Source: Lachnospiraceae bacterium (GTDB taxonomy: Bacteria; Bacillota; Clostridia; Lachnospirales; Lachnospiraceae). From it: DNA of 64,000 bases. The notes beneath the pieces were generated by a model. That model had not been told where the DNA came from. It saw only the letters and a list, made by a program, of their open reading frames with translations, and did not search any database. Location of the stretch: the NCBI GenBank assembly GCA_003507655.1, contig DNUZ01000007.1:3567-67566 (forward strand), written 5' to 3'. The translations under genes and the position numbers were made by a program. Position 1 is the stretch's first letter; each line of letters starts with the position of its first letter. Positions 1-8,013 of this stretch are shown here, in pieces.

Positions 1-164
1 AGCAAAACACTATACATGAACAGCCAGACTAAGATTTACTAATTTTCTCCCAAAGTCACAAAAGCAGTTCCGGTTTTGTGCAAGTTGCCGGTCACTAAGC
101 TGTGGGCCGACTTTTGACACCCTAATTTCTATAGAAAATACCGTGTTTCCTATAAAATGAAAAA

Positions 165-233
165 ATTGTGCACAATCTATTGACAAAATAAGTTACTGGT
201 GGTAAATTACTAATTAGATAAATTGTGCACAAT
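165..233 (+). promoter_or_regulatory. Promoter flanked by two identical palindromes (putative OhrR operators)
   Basis: A TTGACA at 180-185 and TAAATT at 203-208 are spaced by 17 bp. The 12-bp perfect palindrome ATTGTGCACAAT occurs twice, at 165-176 (just upstream of -35) and 222-233 (just downstream of -10). The operon encodes an OhrR/MarR-type repressor, so autoregulation through these sites is the natural inference. The hexamers AATTGT and ACAATT are the half-sites known from Bacillus OhrR boxes, here arranged the other way round. The preceding bases 1-160 show no gene I can support. Confidence 0.6.
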
Positions 234-273
234 TAAATAGCAAGCAATTAAAAGAAAAAGGAGAACAGATCAA

Positions 274-828
274 ATGAGTATCTATGATTACAAAGTAAAG
301 ACACAGGACGGAGAGGAAATCTCCATGGACTGTTATAAGGGAAAGACATTACTGATCGTAAATACGGCAACAGGATGCGGCTTTACACCACAATATTCCG
401 AATTGCAGGAGATTTATGATGAGTTTCACGATCAGGGGTTGGAAATTTTGGATTTTCCATGTAACCAGTTCGCAAATCAGGCGCCGGGTGATGACAATGA
501 AATCCATGATTTTTGCACCGGAAGATATGGAATCTCATTCCCGCAATTTTCCAAAGTTGAGGTGAATGGGGAGCAGGCAATACCTTTATACAAATGGTTA
601 CAAAGCAATTCCACGTTTCAGGGATTTGGAAAAGGTCCGATGAGTCTGCTGATCAGACCGGTAGTTAAAAAAATGGATGCTGATTATAAGAATAACAGTA
701 AGATTAAGTGGAATTTTACAAAATTTTTGATCAGCAAAGACGGTGATATGGTGGAACGTTTTGAACCGACACAGGGAATGAAGATTGTAAAAGAGAAAAT
801 ACAGGAGGTTATTAGATCATATGAGTAA
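274..828 (+). CDS. Glutathione peroxidase family protein (thiol peroxidase), copy 1
   Basis: A 184-residue thioredoxin-fold peroxidase that reduces hydrogen or lipid peroxides. The catalytic tetrad is visible: Cys35 in TATGCGFTPQ, Gln69 in FANQAPG, and Trp146-Asn147 in KWNFTKF. It uses Cys, not selenocysteine. The extra Cys in FPCNQF and Cys81 suit thioredoxin-recycled bacterial members; low-GC anaerobes often lack glutathione. An AGGAGA site lies about 8 nt before the ATG. It is first in an operon, overlaps the next peroxidase gene by 8 bp and shares its substrate class with the OhrR regulator downstream. Which peroxide it prefers cannot be read from sequence. Confidence 0.92.
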   Translation: MSIYDYKVKTQDGEEISMDCYKGKTLLIVNTATGCGFTPQYSELQEIYDEFHDQGLEILDFPCNQFANQAPGDDNEIHDFCTGRYGISFPQFSKVEVNGEQAIPLYKWLQSNSTFQGFGKGPMSLLIRPVVKKMDADYKNNSKIKWNFTKFLISKDGDMVERFEPTQGMKIVKEKIQEVIRSYE

Positions 829-1369
829 TTTTTTTGAATTTAAAGCAGAGGATACAAGATGTGAAGTACACAGCATGGAGGAATATAGAGGAAAAGTAGT
901 ACTGGTTGTGAACACGGCAACACAGTGTGGTTTTACACCGCAGTATGATGATCTGCAGAATCTGTATGAAAAATATCAGGAAGAGGGATTAGAAATCTTA
1001 GATTTTCCATGTAACCAATTCGGAAATCAGGCACCGGGAACAAATGAGGAGATCGTTTCCTTCTGTGATGCAAACTTTGGCGTTACCTTTCCACATTACG
1101 CAAAGATTGATGTGAATGGAGAAAAGGCACATCCGTTGTATCGTTTTTTAAAACAGCAAAAGGGATTTGTGGGATTCGATCAGGAAAATCCACTGACGCC
1201 GATGCTTGAGAGCATGTTAGAAAGGACACATCCGGATTACCAGAGCACTTCGGATATTAAGTGGAATTTTACAAAATTCCTCATTGACAGGGACGGAAAT
1301 GTAGTCGAGCGTTTTGAGCCAACCACAGATATGTATGAAGTAGAACAAAAGATCAGAGAATTATTGTAG
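821..1369 (+). CDS. Glutathione peroxidase family protein (thiol peroxidase), copy 2
   Basis: A 182-residue paralogue of the preceding gene with the same architecture: Cys36 in TATQCGFTPQ, Gln70 in FGNQAPG, and Trp148-Asn149 in KWNFTKF. Cys82 is a possible resolving cysteine. AGGAGG at 803-808 precedes the ATG, and the start overlaps the stop of copy 1, which implies translational coupling. The two copies are clearly similar along their length but have diverged between the catalytic blocks, so this is an old tandem duplication and not a recent one. Both lack a signal peptide and should act in the cytoplasm. Confidence 0.92.
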   Translation: MSNFFEFKAEDTRCEVHSMEEYRGKVVLVVNTATQCGFTPQYDDLQNLYEKYQEEGLEILDFPCNQFGNQAPGTNEEIVSFCDANFGVTFPHYAKIDVNGEKAHPLYRFLKQQKGFVGFDQENPLTPMLESMLERTHPDYQSTSDIKWNFTKFLIDRDGNVVERFEPTTDMYEVEQKIRELL

Positions 1370-1380
1370 GAGATGAAATT

Positions 1381-1650
1381 ATGCGATATAATTATTTGAC
1401 AGAAAATACCTGTTCCCAGATGATCTCATTTGATTTAGATGGAAACGTGGTAACAAATATAAAATATATGGGTGGATGCGATGGAAATCTGCAATCCATA
1501 GAAAGGATTTTAGACGGCTGGACGGTAGAAGAGATTGAGCAGAAACTTGGGGATATTAAATGTGGCAGAAGACCGACGTCCTGTTCCGGTCAGCTTGCCA
1601 TTGCCGTAAGAAAAGCTTATGACGGACTGCTTGAGCCGGAAGAGGAATAA
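1381..1650 (+). CDS. TSCPD-domain small protein (TIGR03905-like)
   Basis: An 89-residue protein with four cysteines, including NTCSQ near the N-terminus and the C-terminal RPTSCSGQLA, which matches the TSCPD signature found alone in small proteins and at the C-terminus of some B12-type ribonucleotide reductases. The function of the stand-alone family is unknown to me; a metal- or nucleotide-related role is only a guess. It sits 11 bp after the second peroxidase and 14 bp before the OhrR-type regulator, so it is probably cotranscribed and may be part of the peroxide response. Confidence 0.75.
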   Translation: MRYNYLTENTCSQMISFDLDGNVVTNIKYMGGCDGNLQSIERILDGWTVEEIEQKLGDIKCGRRPTSCSGQLAIAVRKAYDGLLEPEEE

Positions 1651-1664
1651 AAGATAAGTAAAAT

Positions 1665-2108
1665 ATGAATGACAAATACGATGCGATCAAACTTGAAAAT
1701 CAGATATGTTTTCCACTGTATGCCTGTGCGAAAGAAATCGTCAGAAGATACAAACCATTTCTCGATGAACTGGATCTGACATATACACAGTACATCACGA
1801 TGATGGTGTTGTGGGAAGAAAAGGAAATGAATGTCAAGGAATTAGGAAAAAGATTATATCTTGATTCAGGAACATTGACACCGGTCTTAAAGAGACTTGA
1901 GCAGAAAGGTCTCGTCATAAGAAAACGTAACAGTAAGGATGAGCGGGTTCTTATGATCAATATTACCAAAGAAGGGGAAGCACTGAAAGAACAGGCGGTA
2001 GAGATTCCTTATAAAATGGCAGGATGTGTCAAACTGGACAGGGAGGATGCAAAGGAATTATACAGGATTTTGCATAAGCTGCTTGGGGCAGTGGAGGAGC
2101 CGGTTTAG
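1665..2108 (+). CDS. ohrR: OhrR-type MarR-family redox-sensing repressor
   Basis: A 147-residue winged-helix regulator. The N-terminus LENQICFPLYAC closely resembles Bacillus OhrR, with the peroxide-sensing Cys at position 15 and the two tyrosines that hydrogen-bond it at 19 and 29 all kept. The recognition region KELGKRLYLDSGTLTPVLKR and the wing DERVLMI are also typical. Known OhrR proteins repress organic-hydroperoxide genes until Cys15 is oxidised. No ohr gene is present; the operon instead carries two glutathione peroxidases. A second Cys at 21 is not part of the Bacillus single-Cys pattern and might allow intramolecular disulfide formation. The promoter palindromes at 165-233 are its likely targets. 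Confidence 0.85.
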   Translation: MNDKYDAIKLENQICFPLYACAKEIVRRYKPFLDELDLTYTQYITMMVLWEEKEMNVKELGKRLYLDSGTLTPVLKRLEQKGLVIRKRNSKDERVLMINITKEGEALKEQAVEIPYKMAGCVKLDREDAKELYRILHKLLGAVEEPV

Positions 2109-2213
2109 CCGAGTGCAAAGAATCTTTGCGTCCTCTAAAAGGTAGAGCAAAAGGTTGCTTGCTTGTCATATAGATATCTGTTAAGCATACTGAGACTGAA
2201 AGGAGGAAATGTA

Positions 2214-2915
2214 ATGCAATTAGGTCAGACAATACAAAAAATCAGAAAAGAAAATCATCTGACACAGGAAGAATTTGCAGAAATATTTCATGTTACAAGA
2301 CAGACAGTCTCAAACTGGGAGAATGAAAAGAGTTATCCGGATCTGCTGACATTAGTAGCGATCAGCGATAATTTTCATATCTCTCTTGACAAAATGCTTA
2401 AGGAGGATATCAAAATGACGGAAAAATTAAATAAGGAAATTCACTGGGCGAAACATATGCGGATTATTTTAGGTGTAGTTTTGGGTGTCATCGTAGTGAT
2501 CGCAACCGTTTGGTTTTTAGTGTGGAATCATTATAAAACAGTAACCGAGGATAAGTTTCAAAAGGGTTTAGCGAAGTATGAATATTCGATTGATGAGAAT
2601 TGTTCTAAAGGAGGATACTATGTGATCCCATATGATAAAGACACCTGCTTCACATTGCCAAATCAGGTAATGCCGGACTATTTTGACTTTTCAACAGATT
2701 TTCATGCAAAAGACGTAGACTGTTCCACTAAGTTAAATGGAGAAACGATCAGTATTTGCTGGTCTTTATATGAAGGCGGCGGTGATCCTGATTATGATGC
2801 ACTGATCATCCGGAATGATGACGGACTGGACAGAAAATTGAAAAGTGCAGAAAGAGAGCAGCTTTCAGATGTTTTAGACTATGGGTTTAAATTATATAAC
2901 ACAGTATATAGGTAG
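2214..2915 (+). CDS. XRE-family HTH protein with one transmembrane segment
   Basis: I place the start at the ATG at 2214, directly after AGGAGG at 2201-2206; an upstream in-frame start at 2163 lacks such a site. The 233-residue product has a Cro/CI-type helix-turn-helix in residues 1-60 (QTIRKIRK-like start, LTQEEFAEIFHVTRQTVSNWEN), then a hydrophobic segment near residues 80-105, then an extracytoplasmic domain of about 120 residues with no family I recognise. This layout is common in Lachnospiraceae regulators that may sense something at the membrane. Its stop abuts the stop of the convergent exporter gene with no spacer. Confidence 0.8.
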   Translation: MQLGQTIQKIRKENHLTQEEFAEIFHVTRQTVSNWENEKSYPDLLTLVAISDNFHISLDKMLKEDIKMTEKLNKEIHWAKHMRIILGVVLGVIVVIATVWFLVWNHYKTVTEDKFQKGLAKYEYSIDENCSKGGYYVIPYDKDTCFTLPNQVMPDYFDFSTDFHAKDVDCSTKLNGETISICWSLYEGGGDPDYDALIIRNDDGLDRKLKSAEREQLSDVLDYGFKLYNTVYR

Positions 2916-3692
2916 TTATGAGATAAATGAAAAAGTCAGAACTACAATACCTAATATAACAAGGATAACGCCTGTAACACGATTGAGTGTTTTAGGCGTT
3001 GCTTTGTTTGCAAAAACAGCAGCAATCCTTGCCCAGATCAAAGTAAACACAATACACAGCACAAAAACAGTCAGATCAGGCATACCGCCTATGGCAAAAT
3101 GAGACACAGCACCGGTGAAGGCTGTAAAAGTCATAATAAATACACTTGTGCCAACGGCTGTTTTCAGTTCATAACCGAGTACGGAAGTCAGGATCAAAAG
3201 CATCATCATACCACCGCCTGCGCCGACAAATCCGCAGATAAAACCAATGAATATGCCGCATAAGACAGATTGGACAGCACGTTTTTTGGCAGAAACCTGT
3301 TCCATAGCTTCTTTCGTTGTCATTACAGGCTTTACGATAAATTTAATTCCAAGAAGAAAAGTCATAAATACAGAAAAATTGCCCATGGTTGCAGAAGGGA
3401 CAAGGCTGGACACATAACTGCCGACAACGGTAAATGACAGGACACTTATCATCATGATCAGTCCGTTTTTAATGTCCAGATTTTTGTTTTTTCCATAAGT
3501 GTAGGCAGAGATAGCACTTGCTAATACATCGGATGATAATGCAATACCAACAGCCATGTATGGATCGATGCCAAGAAAAGTAATAAGTATCGGACTAATG
3601 ACTGCAGCGGCACTCATTCCTGCAAATCCTGTTCCGAGTCCGGCACCCATGCCAGCAAAGAATGTAACGATTATCGTAAATAGTAAATCCAT
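2916..3692 (-). CDS. TauE/SafE-family sulfite exporter-like membrane protein
   Basis: A 258-residue protein with about eight hydrophobic segments and the paired glycine-rich repeats of the TauE/SafE family (GAGLGTGFAGMSAAAVISP near the N-terminus and GFVGAGGGMMMLLIL in the middle). Family members are proposed to export sulfite, sulfoacetate or related organosulfur anions; the substrate here is not determinable. I chose the ATG at 3692 because GGAGG lies just upstream; the longer reading to 3806 has no such site and adds an unrelated N-terminus. It is divergent from the next gene and convergent with the HTH gene. Confidence 0.85.
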   Translation of the reverse strand: MDLLFTIIVTFFAGMGAGLGTGFAGMSAAAVISPILITFLGIDPYMAVGIALSSDVLASAISAYTYGKNKNLDIKNGLIMMISVLSFTVVGSYVSSLVPSATMGNFSVFMTFLLGIKFIVKPVMTTKEAMEQVSAKKRAVQSVLCGIFIGFICGFVGAGGGMMMLLILTSVLGYELKTAVGTSVFIMTFTAFTGAVSHFAIGGMPDLTVFVLCIVFTLIWARIAAVFANKATPKTLNRVTGVILVILGIVVLTFSFIS

Positions 3693-3825
3693 GTGTTTTC
3701 CTCCGAAGTAAAATCCATCTAAATGTATAATATTATAGCATATAGAATAAGGAAGATAAAGTTTAAGTATCTGGTAAAAAATGCCGATAAATAGAATAAC
3801 AATCAAAAGCGAAGGGAGCTCTTAT

Positions 3826-4437
3826 ATGGCATTAAATATACCGGGTACACAGATTTATGCAGGAAGATATCATCATGGAAATATAAAAACGCCGGATTTA
3901 TTCCAGGAGGCAGGAAAGACAGAGCCATCCAAAACCAGATATTTAAAAGATGAAGTTTTAAAAGATACAGTAACCTTTTCGGATGAAGGTCTGGCAAAGT
4001 CAAAGAACTGGCGGGAGTATCTCAAAGACGATCCGGTTATGGTTTCTTCTTTTCATTATCAAAAGCAGAGAGAAGAATTGAATAAGCAGCTGCATACCGT
4101 AAATATCATAGATCCTGTCAGCATGTTCCAGTGTGAATTAGGAGAGGTGGCATCCGGGATAGAGGCGGAGTATAAAAAGGGAGAACATTTTAGTTCCAAG
4201 GAAGAATTCCTAGACGTTATGGAAAAGTCATATCAGATCATCTACTCCAGGATAGAAGAAGATTTTGCAGATCCGAACAGAGAAAAAACATGGCTGTTGC
4301 AAAAAGATGGAAGTTATGTGGAAGAGACAAAACAGGATAGGATCAAGGCACTGGATCAGGCGTACCGGTTGCGTTTGAGTTTTGCAGAGAGTGGCAGAAA
4401 ATCCATAGAGGAGATTAAAAGAAATTTTTATAAATAA
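3826..4437 (+). CDS. Hypothetical protein
   Basis: A 203-residue soluble, charged protein I do not recognise. I prefer the ATG at 3826 because an AAGGGAG site at 3812-3818 lies 7-8 nt upstream; the longer in-frame reading from 3781 lacks one. The N-terminus contains a Gly-rich TQIYAGRYHHGNIKT segment, and the rest is predicted largely helical with two KxE-rich stretches and no signal peptide or membrane segment. There is one Cys. It is followed 14 bp later by a small membrane protein gene, likely in the same transcript. No domain call is justified. Confidence 0.7.
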   Translation: MALNIPGTQIYAGRYHHGNIKTPDLFQEAGKTEPSKTRYLKDEVLKDTVTFSDEGLAKSKNWREYLKDDPVMVSSFHYQKQREELNKQLHTVNIIDPVSMFQCELGEVASGIEAEYKKGEHFSSKEEFLDVMEKSYQIIYSRIEEDFADPNREKTWLLQKDGSYVEETKQDRIKALDQAYRLRLSFAESGRKSIEEIKRNFYK

Positions 4438-4451
4438 TGTGAGAGTACAAC

Positions 4452-4910
4452 ATGAAGAAAAAGAATGAAAACGACTATTTATCACTGAAAATTGTAATCC
4501 TTATCATTGTAGCATTCATAGTGGGGCTGTCTGAAATATTCATAGAAAAAAATATCGTAACAGGTGTGTTTTTTATGATCTTTGGAGTTGTGGTGCTGAG
4601 CCTTGTGATAGCGGAAAAAAGGAATAGTAAAGCAAGAAACATACAGCCTGTGAAAGAACCTGTGAATGAGGAGAACGAGGGAGCAGAATGGACGCCTGCC
4701 TTTTTCCATCGTGGAGGAGCTGTTGGCACGGAAGCAGAAATGAATTATCTCTTATCACTTTCATCTCAAAACAGATGGAGAGCAGGGTGCAGTCTTTTAG
4801 ATTTATCGGACGAAGAGATCCATGAGCTATATTGTAGGACAATAGAAGATTTAGACTGTAAAGAAGAAGCGGAAAAATTTTGCAGGAACTGGTGTATGAC
4901 ATATAAGTAA
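4452..4910 (+). CDS. Hypothetical protein with two N-terminal transmembrane segments
   Basis: A 152-residue protein: a short lysine-rich start, two hydrophobic helices at about residues 12-30 and 35-53 separated by a brief loop, then a cytoplasmic tail. The tail carries a distinct C-terminal half (LLSLSSQNRWRAGCSLL, then acidic helices with four cysteines). I do not recognise the family. It follows the preceding unknown gene by 14 bp on the same strand, so the two may be a transcription unit. A 13-bp perfect inverted repeat follows at 4972-5013. Confidence 0.65.
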   Translation: MKKKNENDYLSLKIVILIIVAFIVGLSEIFIEKNIVTGVFFMIFGVVVLSLVIAEKRNSKARNIQPVKEPVNEENEGAEWTPAFFHRGGAVGTEAEMNYLLSLSSQNRWRAGCSLLDLSDEEIHELYCRTIEDLDCKEEAEKFCRNWCMTYK

Positions 4911-4971
4911 TTACTGAAAATGTATGCCATACAGGTATTGAAGCGCATAACAAAATAAGAAAAGATAACAC

Positions 4972-5013
4972 ATACAAATTGCCGAACGGAAGATTCTGTC
5001 CGGCAATTTGTAT
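4972..5013. repeat. Inverted repeat, possible terminator
   Basis: Thirteen-base perfect arms (ATACAAATTGCCG at 4972-4984 and its complement at 5001-5013) enclose a 16-base loop. There is no T-run directly after the stem on the plus strand, so intrinsic termination is only one option. It lies between the unknown membrane protein gene and the methyltransferase gene. Confidence 0.5.
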
Positions 5014-5126
5014 GATAGAAAGAAAAAAATAGACACATTTACCTACAAAAGCATACTATTTGAAACGTTGGTAAAACAGTAAAATAGAAATGCGGTAAAA
5101 ATAAAAGGAAAGAGGAAACGGAAATC

Positions 5127-5714
5127 ATGAACGAAAATGAATGGGACAAACTTTTAAAGATCCATACCACAGGAACGGATAATACCGATGCAGATCAATA
5201 TCGCTATCCTTATGAGCCGACCCCGTATTCGGTGTTAGAGCGGCTGGGAAATTCGGGGTGGATCCGAAAGGAGAATACACTGTTGGATTATGGATGCGGC
5301 AAAGGACGGGTGGATTTTTTTCTGTCCTATCAGACACGCTGTCATTCTGTCGGCATTGAATATAATGAACGGATTTATGCAAAGGCAGTAGAAAACAAAG
5401 AGACTGCCGTATCAGCGGAACGGGTAGATTTTGTCGTGGAAAATGCGGAGCAGTTCCCGTTGCCGGCGGAAGTGGACCGCATTTATTTTTTCAATCCTTT
5501 TTCTTTGGAAATTTTACGGAAAGTGATGGCGCGTATCCGGGAATCCTATTATGAAAAACCGCGGCAGATGCAGTTGTATTTTTATTATCCGTCGGACGAA
5601 TATATGGCATATCTTATGACCGTGGAGGAACTGACTTTTTTGGATGAAATTGATTGCAGGGATTTATTTTCAGGGGACAATCCGAGAGAGCGGATCGTCA
5701 TTTTTGAATTCTAA
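5127..5714 (+). CDS. Class I SAM-dependent methyltransferase
   Basis: A 195-residue Rossmann-type methyltransferase. Motif I is LLDYGCGKGRVDFF at about residues 52-65, followed by VGIEYNERIYAKA (acidic residue that binds the SAM ribose) and VENAEQFPLP. The post-motif sequence RIYFFNPFSLEILRKVM has an FNPF stretch reminiscent of the NPPF/NPPY loop of some N-methyltransferases, but the substrate is unknown. SD-like AAAGGAAAGAGG lies upstream of the ATG. No operon partner is evident: a 216-bp gap precedes it and the ABC efflux operon starts 135 bp downstream after an inverted repeat. Confidence 0.8.
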   Translation: MNENEWDKLLKIHTTGTDNTDADQYRYPYEPTPYSVLERLGNSGWIRKENTLLDYGCGKGRVDFFLSYQTRCHSVGIEYNERIYAKAVENKETAVSAERVDFVVENAEQFPLPAEVDRIYFFNPFSLEILRKVMARIRESYYEKPRQMQLYFYYPSDEYMAYLMTVEELTFLDEIDCRDLFSGDNPRERIVIFEF

Positions 5715-5758
5715 AGAGATTCGTATGGAAATCTGAAATGGAAAGCTGGTTGAAGATA

Positions 5759-5790
5759 ATCTGTATTCTATCTCGTTATAGAAAACAGAT
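5759..5790. repeat. Inverted repeat upstream of ABC efflux operon
   Basis: Arms of 13 bases (5759-5771 and 5778-5790, one mismatch) with a 6-base loop, centred about 75 bp before the likely GTG start of the ATPase gene. It has no following T-run, so it may be an operator for the efflux operon and not a terminator. This is inference from position only. Confidence 0.4.
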
Positions 5791-5849
5791 ACATGATATT
5801 TATGAGAGAAAACAGAGGCTACCATGGAAGTACAAAAAAGGAGGATGTT

Positions 5850-6572
5850 GTGGAACCATTGATCAGAGTACAGAATTTAATGAAGATATACAATCCGGGT
5901 GAAAATGAAGTAAGGGCTTTGGATGATGTGTCTTTGGATATCGGACGGGGAGAGTTTGTGGCAATCATCGGGCAGTCGGGCTCCGGAAAATCCACCTTTA
6001 TGAATATGTTAGGATGTCTGGATGTTCCAACTTCCGGTCACTATTACCTGAATGGCAAAGATGTGTCATCGTTAAGCGATGATGAGTTATCCGAGATCCG
6101 GAATCAGGAAATAGGATTCATTTTTCAGGGATTTAACCTGATCCAAAATCTGACCGCATTAGAAAATGTGGAGCTGCCGCTGATCTATCGGAATGTTCCG
6201 GCGGCAGAGCGGAAAAGGCTTTCCGAGGAATCCTTAAAACGGGTCGGATTAGAAAAACGTATGGATCACAAACCTACGGAAATGTCAGGAGGGCAGCAAC
6301 AAAGAGTTGCCATAGCAAGAGCGTTAGCGGCGGCACCGCCCCTGATCTTAGCGGATGAGCCCACGGGAAATCTGGATTCTAAATCGAGCCGTGAAATCAT
6401 GGATATTTTAAGAAAATTGCACACCGAAGGAAGAACCGTCATTTTAATTACACATGATGACAAGATTGCGCAGTCAGCAAAGCGGATCATCCGGATTATG
6501 GATGGAAAAATCGAGTCGGACAGTGGCATGGCAGACCAAAAGAGCATGGAGGAAGAAAATGGAGAAAAATAA
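5850..6572 (+). CDS. ABC transporter ATP-binding protein (MacB/LolD type)
   Basis: Nucleotide-binding subunit of a MacAB-like export system. Walker A is GQSGSGKST, the Q-loop is FIFQGFNL, the signature is [15 protein letters not shown], Walker B is LILADEP, and the switch His lies in LITHD. I favour the GTG at 5850, five nt after AAGGAGG at 5838-5844, giving 240 residues; in-frame ATGs at 5793 and 5802 are possible but lack a site. Its end overlaps the adaptor gene by 14 bp, and the permease follows. Such triads in Gram-positives commonly export peptides, bacteriocins or antimicrobials; no substrate gene is adjacent, though the Cys-rich protein gene lies downstream of the operon. Confidence 0.93.
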   Translation: MEPLIRVQNLMKIYNPGENEVRALDDVSLDIGRGEFVAIIGQSGSGKSTFMNMLGCLDVPTSGHYYLNGKDVSSLSDDELSEIRNQEIGFIFQGFNLIQNLTALENVELPLIYRNVPAAERKRLSEESLKRVGLEKRMDHKPTEMSGGQQQRVAIARALAAAPPLILADEPTGNLDSKSSREIMDILRKLHTEGRTVILITHDDKIAQSAKRIIRIMDGKIESDSGMADQKSMEEENGEK

Positions 6573-8004
6573 TAAGAAGAAAAAGAAGTGGAAAATTATT
6601 TTGCCGGTTGCAGTAGTAGTGATTCTTGTTATTGTATTCGTGCAGAAAGGGAAAGGCAGTTCTGAAGCAGTGCAGGAAGTTGAGACAGCAAAGGCAGAAA
6701 AAGGAAATATTACAGCAGAATTAGAGACAAGCGGAACGATTGGCAGTGAAGATGTGCGTACTTATTCCTCACCGGTCAATGCAGAAATTGCAACTGCCAA
6801 TTTACAGGTGGGAAAACCGGTAAAAAAAGGAGAATCGTTGGTAACATTTGATACCGCTTCTTTAGAAAAAAGTTATAACATTTCACAGTTGCAGAACAAA
6901 GCCAGTGATGCGGCAAATCAGAAATCATTAGAAATGAGTGCTAAGGGAAGTGAGCAGGCGGCACAGGCAGATGCAAGGATTCAGTCAATCGACGATCAGT
7001 TAAATGGCTTAAATGGTCAGATCTCAGAATTGGCAGCACAGACAGAGCAGAGTAAAAATGCTGCAGCGGAAGCCGGTAATTTAGACAAAGAGATCACAGA
7101 GTTAGACAAGCGGTCAGAGGAACTGAAAAATAAGAAAGATCTGACCAAAGAAGAGCAGAAAGAATTAGAAAGGATACAGAAAGAAAAAAATAAAAAACAG
7201 GAACAGAGAAAAGCCTATGGCGATGTGACGGCAAAAGTCAGTGAGTTAGAGAACCAGTTGAAAAACCTGCAGTCTCAGGCAGAAAGTTTACAGGGAAGCA
7301 AAGCAGAAGAACAGTCGAAAAAAGCAGCCGGAGAAGCCTCTGTTTTAACCGATGCAGAAAAACAGGGAATTACTTCCTCGCAACAGGCGGCAAAATTGAC
7401 GCTATCACAATCCGCAGATTCATTAGCAGAGGCAAAAGCCGGAATCCAGGCAGAATTTGATGGGATCGTTACTTCAACAGAGGTAGCAGCAGGAAGTGCC
7501 GTGCAGGAGGGTGCGCCGATGTTTTCGATTGCAGATGCATCGAAAATGTGCGTGGATTTTAAAGTTTCAAAATATAATCTGACCAATCTTGAAGCAGGAC
7601 AGAAGGTAACCATTACTTCTTTAGACAGAAAGTATCAGGGTAGTGTTACCAATATAGGAAAAGTAGCGGAAAAAAATGAACAGGGGGTAGCAATGGCGAC
7701 TGCCAGAGTGCATATCGATGATCCGGATGATCATTTGATCATTGGCTTGGATGCAAAGCTCAAAATCGAATTAGGTAAAAAGACAGATGTCTTAAAAGTA
7801 CCGATCGCGGCGGTAAACAGTGATTCAAAAGGGGATTTTGTCTATGTGTTCAGCAAGGATAAACTTCAGAAAAAATATGTTAAGACAGGAATTTCTTCTA
7901 AAAAGAATGTGGAGATCATCAAAGGTCTGAAAGAAGGAGAAACAGTAGTCACAACGATCGATACCACGATTGAGGACGGAATGAAAGCAGCAGAGAAGAA
8001 GTAG
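6559..8004 (+). CDS. HlyD/MacA-like efflux adaptor (membrane fusion protein)
   Basis: A 481-residue protein starting at the ATG at 6559, preceded by GGAGGAAG; the longer in-frame reading from 6454 lies inside the ATPase gene. A lysine-rich start and one transmembrane helix (residues about 12-28, [13 protein letters not shown]) anchor it in the membrane. Then come a biotinyl-lipoyl half-motif, a long coiled-coil hairpin at about residues 115-280 rich in Lys, Glu and Gln, the second lipoyl half ([20 protein letters not shown]), and beta-barrel domains ending in [11 protein letters not shown]. This is the usual layout of adaptors that link an ABC permease to the outside in Gram-positives. Confidence 0.9.
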   Translation: MEKNNKKKKKWKIILPVAVVVILVIVFVQKGKGSSEAVQEVETAKAEKGNITAELETSGTIGSEDVRTYSSPVNAEIATANLQVGKPVKKGESLVTFDTASLEKSYNISQLQNKASDAANQKSLEMSAKGSEQAAQADARIQSIDDQLNGLNGQISELAAQTEQSKNAAAEAGNLDKEITELDKRSEELKNKKDLTKEEQKELERIQKEKNKKQEQRKAYGDVTAKVSELENQLKNLQSQAESLQGSKAEEQSKKAAGEASVLTDAEKQGITSSQQAAKLTLSQSADSLAEAKAGIQAEFDGIVTSTEVAAGSAVQEGAPMFSIADASKMCVDFKVSKYNLTNLEAGQKVTITSLDRKYQGSVTNIGKVAEKNEQGVAMATARVHIDDPDDHLIIGLDAKLKIELGKKTDVLKVPIAAVNSDSKGDFVYVFSKDKLQKKYVKTGISSKKNVEIIKGLKEGETVVTTIDTTIEDGMKAAEKK

Positions 8005-8013
8005 GAGGCAGGA

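Noticed and set aside
1..160. A short reverse-strand frame of about 37 codons beginning at a GTG near 120
   Set aside because: No family features and no clear ribosome site; nothing supports a gene.
2029..2129. GCAAAG-N3-CTTTGC hairpin after ohrR as an intrinsic terminator
   Set aside because: Only a 6-bp stem with no T-run; not reported as a terminator.
4573..4977. Antisense frames over the small membrane protein gene at 4452-4910
   Set aside because: No ribosome sites. The plus-strand reading has a clean start, two membrane helices and a soluble tail, which is more plausible.
5759..5790. Inverted repeat before the ABC operon as a terminator of the methyltransferase gene
   Set aside because: No T-run follows on the plus strand; kept only as an inverted repeat of unknown role.
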